Source of the DNA: Pseudobdellovibrio sp.
Lineage (GTDB): Bacteria; Bdellovibrionota; Bdellovibrionia; Bdellovibrionales; Bdellovibrionaceae
NCBI GenBank assembly: GCA_023701385.1
Contig: JAMPXC010000027.1
Location: 1-44,974 of the forward strand
DNA length: 44,974 nucleotides
Direction: 5' to 3'
Shown here: positions 41,625-44,974 of the stretch, piece by piece
Numbering within the stretch: position 1 is the first letter of the stretch
How the letters are laid out: every line of letters starts with the position of its first letter
Made by a program: the position numbers and the translations under genes
The notes under the pieces: generated by a model
The model's input: the letters and a program-made list of their open reading frames with translations, nothing else
The model's database searches: none
Told to the model about the DNA's origin: nothing

Positions 41625-43091
41625 ATGAAAAGACTGACTATTGTATTATTAGCAATTCTAGCTACTGCATTTGTCTATTTTCAAAACAACGAAGTGATTG
41701 CCCAATCATTTCAAAAAACTCCGCCAGCCTTAAAACTTGGCGAAGCGCTACCAGCTAATTTATTTGTTGAATTAGCCAAAGCCATCAACCCGTCTGTTGT
41801 GAATATTTCGACATCAGTGATTCCGCGCGGAAGAATGCAGCGTGATCCGATGTTAGAAATGTTAGAACAGTTCTACGGTATGCCGATGCAACCACAACAA
41901 CAACCCGGAAAACCGCAACGTATGGGCTTAGGAACAGGCTTTATCGTGCGTGATGATGGTTTAATTGTAACAAACAATCACGTTGTAGAAGGCGCTGATA
42001 TCGTTGAAGTGCAATTAACTGAAAACGATGAAAAAACTTATAAAGCTGAAGTGATTGGTCGCGATTCAAGAACTGATATCGCGTTATTAAAAATTAAAGC
42101 TGACGTAAAACTAACAGTAGCTGTGATGGGTTCATCAGAAGATGCGCAAGTTGGCGAATGGGTGGCAGCGTTTGGTAACCCTTATGGTCATGGTCATACA
42201 ATGACTAAAGGGATTATTTCTTCGAAAGGCCGTTCGATTAACGAGATTAATAAATTTCCGTTAATCCAAACAGATGCTTCGATTAATCCGGGTAACTCTG
42301 GTGGTCCGTTAGTAAATTCTAAAGGTGTTGTGATTGGTGTAAACTCTGCGATCGATGCGCGTGCCCAAGGGATTGGTTTTGCGATTCCGATTGATGAAGT
42401 TAAAAAGATTATTCCTATCTTAGAAAAAAATGGTCAGCTGCAAAAAGGTTATATCGGTATTGCTCCAGGTGATTTAGATTACCGCGCAGCGATGGCGATG
42501 GGCTTGGACGAATACCGCGGTGGTGCGGTTCTTGGCTTAGGCGAAGGTGGACCAGCGAAAAAAGCCGGTATGAAAGTTTACGATATCATTCAAGAAGTGA
42601 ATGGTAAAAAAATTCGTGACGCGCAAGATTTAATGAACACGATTGCCGATCTTGAACCAGGTTCAAAAGCGAAGTTTAAAGTTTTACGTAATGAAAAAAC
42701 GGTGAACTTAGATGTAACAGTTGGCGAACGCCCGTCTGAAAAATCTTTGCTGAATATGTTTAAACGTTCACAAGAGCCAGAAGAAGCACCGAAAACTTCA
42801 ACGAATACCAATACGCCGTATAATTTAGGAATTAAAATTTCTGATATGACGAAGGCTTTACGTGATGATTATAACCTTGAAGATTCGGTGAAGAATCCGA
42901 TGATTACTTGGGTTGATCGCGGCTCAATTGCTAGTGCGATTGGTTTACGTGTGGGCGATGTGATTCTTGGGATTAACAAAGTTGAACCGACCAGCGCTGA
43001 TCAAGCAATTAAGGCGATTAAAAAGGGTACGAACACGATTCGTGTGGCTCGTGGCCGTGGGATTACGGCGATTACTTTTGATTTGAAGTAG
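41625..43091 (+). CDS. degP: periplasmic serine protease DegP/HtrA (Do family)
   Basis: 488 residues with a short N-terminal signal/anchor (LTIVLLAILATAFVYF). Catalytic triad His119 (VTNNHVV), Asp151 (DSRTDIALLK), Ser225 (NPGNSGGPLV). The Q-loop region has MQRDPMLEMLEQFYGMPMQP. Two PDZ domains follow (GYIGIAPGDLDYRAAMAMGL; later NLGIKISDMTKALRDDYNLE). It degrades or refolds misfolded envelope proteins. Ribosome site AGAGGA, then the ATG. Followed by a strong terminator. Confidence 0.96.
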   Translation: MKRLTIVLLAILATAFVYFQNNEVIAQSFQKTPPALKLGEALPANLFVELAKAINPSVVNISTSVIPRGRMQRDPMLEMLEQFYGMPMQPQQQPGKPQRMGLGTGFIVRDDGLIVTNNHVVEGADIVEVQLTENDEKTYKAEVIGRDSRTDIALLKIKADVKLTVAVMGSSEDAQVGEWVAAFGNPYGHGHTMTKGIISSKGRSINEINKFPLIQTDASINPGNSGGPLVNSKGVVIGVNSAIDARAQGIGFAIPIDEVKKIIPILEKNGQLQKGYIGIAPGDLDYRAAMAMGLDEYRGGAVLGLGEGGPAKKAGMKVYDIIQEVNGKKIRDAQDLMNTIADLEPGSKAKFKVLRNEKTVNLDVTVGERPSEKSLLNMFKRSQEPEEAPKTSTNTNTPYNLGIKISDMTKALRDDYNLEDSVKNPMITWVDRGSIASAIGLRVGDVILGINKVEPTSADQAIKAIKKGTNTIRVARGRGITAITFDLK

Positions 43092-43154
43092 TTCGGGCTT
43101 ATACGAAGTCCTGCCATCCGTGGACATCGAGAACGCTGCTCTCGAGCTCTCGCT

Positions 43155-43190
43155 TCTCCCGCTCATCGTGAGCGGGAGATTCTATTTAAA
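43155..43190 (+). terminator. intrinsic terminator after degP
   Basis: TCTCCCGCTCA-TCG-TGAGCGGGAGA, 11-bp stem, then TTCTATTT; the T-run is weak. It lies directly next to the convergent HEPN-like gene. Confidence 0.75.
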
Positions 43191-43192
43191 TT

Positions 43193-43591
43193 TCATATTA
43201 TTTTTTGAAGACGAACGATGAGTTTATTCAACTCAGGAATCAGCCTTTCGACTTCTTTAAAAATAGCTTGCGCCACTTCTTCTTGATAAGCGTACGACGA
43301 TTCATTTCTAGCCGATAAGAAATCAAACCAAATCTGAGTATCATCAATCAAATCACTACGAGCCATGTCTCGAATAGCAGGACGAGGTGCCGATATTTCT
43401 AATCCTAGAACTTTAAGCGAAACTTTCCACGATAGCTCAACACAAAACTCAAAGCGCCGAATACACGCATCACGTAAAGCTTCGTGTAATTCGATATTGG
43501 CTGGATCGATGTCGATAGATCTTTGCAATAAATCTCGTGCAATTCTTAATGTATTTGAGGCTTTTAAAAGCGCGTCGATTGTAGTGCTCAT
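43193..43591 (-). CDS. nucleotidyltransferase substrate-binding (HI0074/HEPN) type protein, orphan
   Basis: 132 residues from the ATG at 43591 (a TTG 36 bp upstream gives 12 more, unconserved residues). Helical. The family signature is clear: RRFEFCVELSWKVSLKVL, then SAPRPAIRDMARSDLIDD, IWFDFLSARNESSYAYQEE. The family usually has RNxxxH (HEPN RX4-6H motif); here His is Tyr (Arg95...Tyr100), so RNase activity is unlikely. Normally its partner is a small MNT-type nucleotidyltransferase next door, but none is seen. Convergent to degP. Confidence 0.8.
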   Translation of the reverse strand: MSTTIDALLKASNTLRIARDLLQRSIDIDPANIELHEALRDACIRRFEFCVELSWKVSLKVLGLEISAPRPAIRDMARSDLIDDTQIWFDFLSARNESSYAYQEEVAQAIFKEVERLIPELNKLIVRLQKII

Positions 43592-43776
43592 CTGTTGCAA
43601 CTCACTACAAATACATGAGCACGTCAAGACAGCTAATAAGTAGGCCTAGCCACAAATTATGTTCCCCTGCACATCAGAAAACCTTCAACAAATCTAATTT
43701 AAATTCGAATTTTGTCTCAGTTTTGAACAGATAAACGGTTTTGCGATTTTTTTTACTTAACTGCGTTATTTTCTGC

Positions 43777-43804
43777 TAAAGCCCCACGACCATGGTCCCG
43801 ATAC
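43777..43804 (+). promoter_or_regulatory. sigma-28 (FliA)-like promoter for spoVG
   Basis: TAAA (43777-43780), 16 bp, CCCGATAC (43797-43804) resembles the FliA pattern TAAA-N15-GCCGATAA. It lies 68 bases upstream of the spoVG ATG. In Bdellovibrio, attack-phase genes are often driven by FliA. Confidence 0.55.
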
Positions 43805-43871
43805 TAGACATAAGTTAGATACAGCAAGTCATAGCTAGACTATGAAAGATACGGCTTAAAGCGAGGCAACC

Positions 43872-44192
43872 ATGAAAATCACCGAAGTAAAAATCTTTCC
43901 TGTTAATGAGGATCGATTAAAAGCATATGTAACGATCACGATCGAAAATTGTTTCGTTGTACGTGATCTTAAGGTCATTCAAGGCCCTGGCGGATTGTTT
44001 GTGGCTATGCCCAGCAAAAAGCGTAAGGATGGCCAGTTTCGTGATATAGCGCATCCGTTAAATCAGGAAACACGAGAAACGATTGAAAATTTAGTATTTG
44101 AGGCTTATGAAAATGAGCTACGTTCGATGGGAGAAACTCTGACGACTTTAAAAAGGCAGAAGGCTCCGCAAACCTATCAAGGTGACGATTAA
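43872..44192 (+). CDS. spoVG: SpoVG-family nucleic-acid-binding protein
   Basis: 106 residues. MKITEVKIFPVNEDRLKAYV, ITIENCFVVRDLKVIQGPGG, LFVAMPSKKRKDGQFRDIAHPLN is the SpoVG domain. The C-terminal 25 residues are charged. SpoVG proteins bind DNA or RNA and act as global regulators in Firmicutes, spirochaetes and others. The 5'UTR of about 60 nt has a ribosome site (GCGAGGC). The upstream FliA-like box suggests motile-phase control. Confidence 0.95.
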   Translation: MKITEVKIFPVNEDRLKAYVTITIENCFVVRDLKVIQGPGGLFVAMPSKKRKDGQFRDIAHPLNQETRETIENLVFEAYENELRSMGETLTTLKRQKAPQTYQGDD

Positions 44193-44374
44193 GCTATCAG
44201 CAATGATAGTCAGACTTTCCGGACAACCGGGATTTCTAAAGTCGCCCGATAGGAATGCAATAGGGGGAGATTTCGCTCCAAAAAGTGGTTAGAAATATAG
44301 CAGCTACGATCAACACAAGTAAAAAGAAAGACCCTGCTCAAAAAACCTTTCTTCTAACCCCATCAAACCAACCG
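44193..44374 (+). other. structured non-coding stretch after spoVG
   Basis: About 180 bp before the terminator contains hairpins: CTATCA-GCAA-TGATAG; CCGG-ACAA-CCGG; GGAG-ATTTC-GCTCC; and long-range GGTTAGAA with TTCTAACC. There is no ORF. It may be a long 3'UTR of spoVG or a small RNA; I can assign no family. Confidence 0.35.
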
Positions 44375-44412
44375 GCCCAAACTTATTCAGTTAAGTTTGG
44401 GCTTTATTTTTT
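44375..44412 (+). terminator. intrinsic terminator after spoVG
   Basis: GCCCAAACTTA-TTCAGT-TAAGTTTGGGC, an 11-bp stem, then TTTATTTTTT. Confidence 0.93.
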
Positions 44413-44488
44413 CTTGCGCTCACCGTTAAAATCGCTTGCTCCGCAAGACAAAATTAATTAACTTGGGTCTCACGTCATTCGACTCAGT

Positions 44489-44564
44489 TGGGGTATCGCC
44501 AAGTTGGTAAGGCAATAGATTTTGATTCTATCATTCGGAGGTTCAAGTCCTCCTACCCCATCCA
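44489..44564 (+). tRNA. tRNA-Gln (anticodon UUG), CCA encoded
   Basis: Full cloverleaf: acceptor TGGGGTA/TACCCCA, D-stem GCC/GGC, anticodon stem ATAGA/TCTAT with loop TTTTGAT (UUG), variable loop CATTC, T-stem GGAGG/CCTCC with loop TTCAAGT. Discriminator is T followed by CCA; most bacterial tRNA-Gln have G there. The final 22 bases overlap the serine recombinase gene on the other strand. Confidence 0.96.
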
Positions 44565-44974
44565 ATCTCACAAACTGACGAACCGTCAGATGCCAAAATC
44601 AAATTAGAATCGCTCTCGGAACCCTCTGAAAAAACGGGGGATGAATGTTTATTGTCTAAATGAAATAGCTTCCCCATTTTTTGATCGCTAAACTGCTGGC
44701 TAAGGTATTCCGGCGTATGTTTTCGGAAATTAAAATGAATTTCAGTTCCAGCATCAGTCAATACCAACTTACTAAATATCTTACGTACAAATCTTCGCTG
44801 AAGACTCGGAGAAGAATTTGTGAACCCTTTTTTAAAGTCTTTCACTTTCAACTTCAATTCTTCAACCATATCTTGCGTTTCCACAACTGATAGACCCAAT
44901 GTCTCTAAATTCGATATACGCTGAACTAATAGCCGCTTATTGCTACCTAATTTTTCAAGCTGTTCAGAAACCAA
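44543..44974 (-). CDS. serine recombinase, C-terminal part (5' end beyond window)
   Basis: At least 143 residues of the C-terminal region of a large serine recombinase: a coiled coil (QLEKLGSNKRLLVQRISNLE, then DMVEELKLKVKDFKKGF), SPSLQRRFVRKIFSKLVLTD and IHFNFRK, then a Ser/Asp-rich tail. The catalytic domain would lie right of the window. The reading frame enters the tRNA-Gln 3' half and stops in its T loop; its last codons (GWGRRT) are written by the tRNA. This is the geometry of an integrase next to its attachment site. Serine, rather than tyrosine, recombinases are less usual at tRNA genes. Confidence 0.75.
   Translation of the reverse strand: MVSEQLEKLGSNKRLLVQRISNLETLGLSVVETQDMVEELKLKVKDFKKGFTNSSPSLQRRFVRKIFSKLVLTDAGTEIHFNFRKHTPEYLSQQFSDQKMGKLFHLDNKHSSPVFSEGSESDSNLILASDGSSVCEIGWGRRT

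Noticed and set aside
43628-43776. A nucleotidyltransferase partner for the HEPN-like gene
   Set aside because: No reading frame of useful length or GSxxxG(S) motif in the neighbouring intergenic DNA.

Overview
The window looks like chromosome of a predatory Bdellovibrio-type bacterium (Bdellovibrionota). The case rests on four things: a giant phage-tail-like fibre gene of the kind found in Bdellovibrio, a free-standing c-di-GMP-I riboswitch RNA that matches the description of the Bdellovibrio merRNA, a high density of peptidoglycan hydrolases and cell-envelope genes, and AT-rich codon use. The genus assignment is an inference from content; no 16S gene is present.

Layout. 1-6896 (minus) is one uninterrupted open frame that runs off the left edge: a secreted Ser/Thr/Gly-rich fibre with many phage-fibre repeats. 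7030-10873 (minus) holds two tandem paralogous SGNH-hydrolase lipoproteins and a secreted subtilase. 11082-12957 (plus) is uppP-mscS. 12958-13185 is an intergenic region packed with hairpins, including the first copy of a structured repeat. 13186-16063 (minus) holds a PilZ protein, a periplasmic coiled-coil protein and a YihY-type membrane protein. 16259-22107 (plus) is a housekeeping run: amidase, rph, rdgB, prs, rplY, pth, ychF. 22330-25575 holds a gene remnant, a large Slt-type transglycosylase (minus) and a cyclic-nucleotide-binding domain protein. 25622-28403 holds a beta-barrel protein, a lipoprotein, a J-like membrane protein (minus) and an Mrp ATPase. 28500-30379 (minus) holds a 43-residue peptide gene missed by length cut-offs, and an ABC-F ATPase. 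30540-31039 is the merRNA-like c-di-GMP riboswitch RNA. 31091-31229 is the second copy of the structured repeat. 31310-40382 (minus) is a MltD-type transglycosylase and a complete moxR-DUF58-bat operon. 40469-44192 holds a degenerate HtpX-like protein, a DUF1844 protein, a DegP/HtrA protease, an orphan HEPN-type protein and spoVG. The right end has tRNA-Gln(UUG), with the 3' end of a serine recombinase gene running into it, which marks the edge of a probable integrated element.

How the parts fit together. Envelope remodelling is the main theme: Slt, MltD, AmiC-type amidase, SGNH esterases, UppP, DegP and the Bat complex all act in the periplasm or inner membrane, and the fibre and subtilase are exported. 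c-di-GMP signalling appears twice, in the riboswitch RNA and the PilZ protein. A sigma-28-like promoter upstream of spoVG suggests expression linked to the motile phase.

The best candidates for undescribed biology are a two-copy intergenic RNA-like element (13027-13170 and 31091-31229) with a conserved core and arms that differ between copies yet stay perfectly complementary, the 43-residue peptide at 28500-28631, and the recombinase/tRNA-Gln junction.
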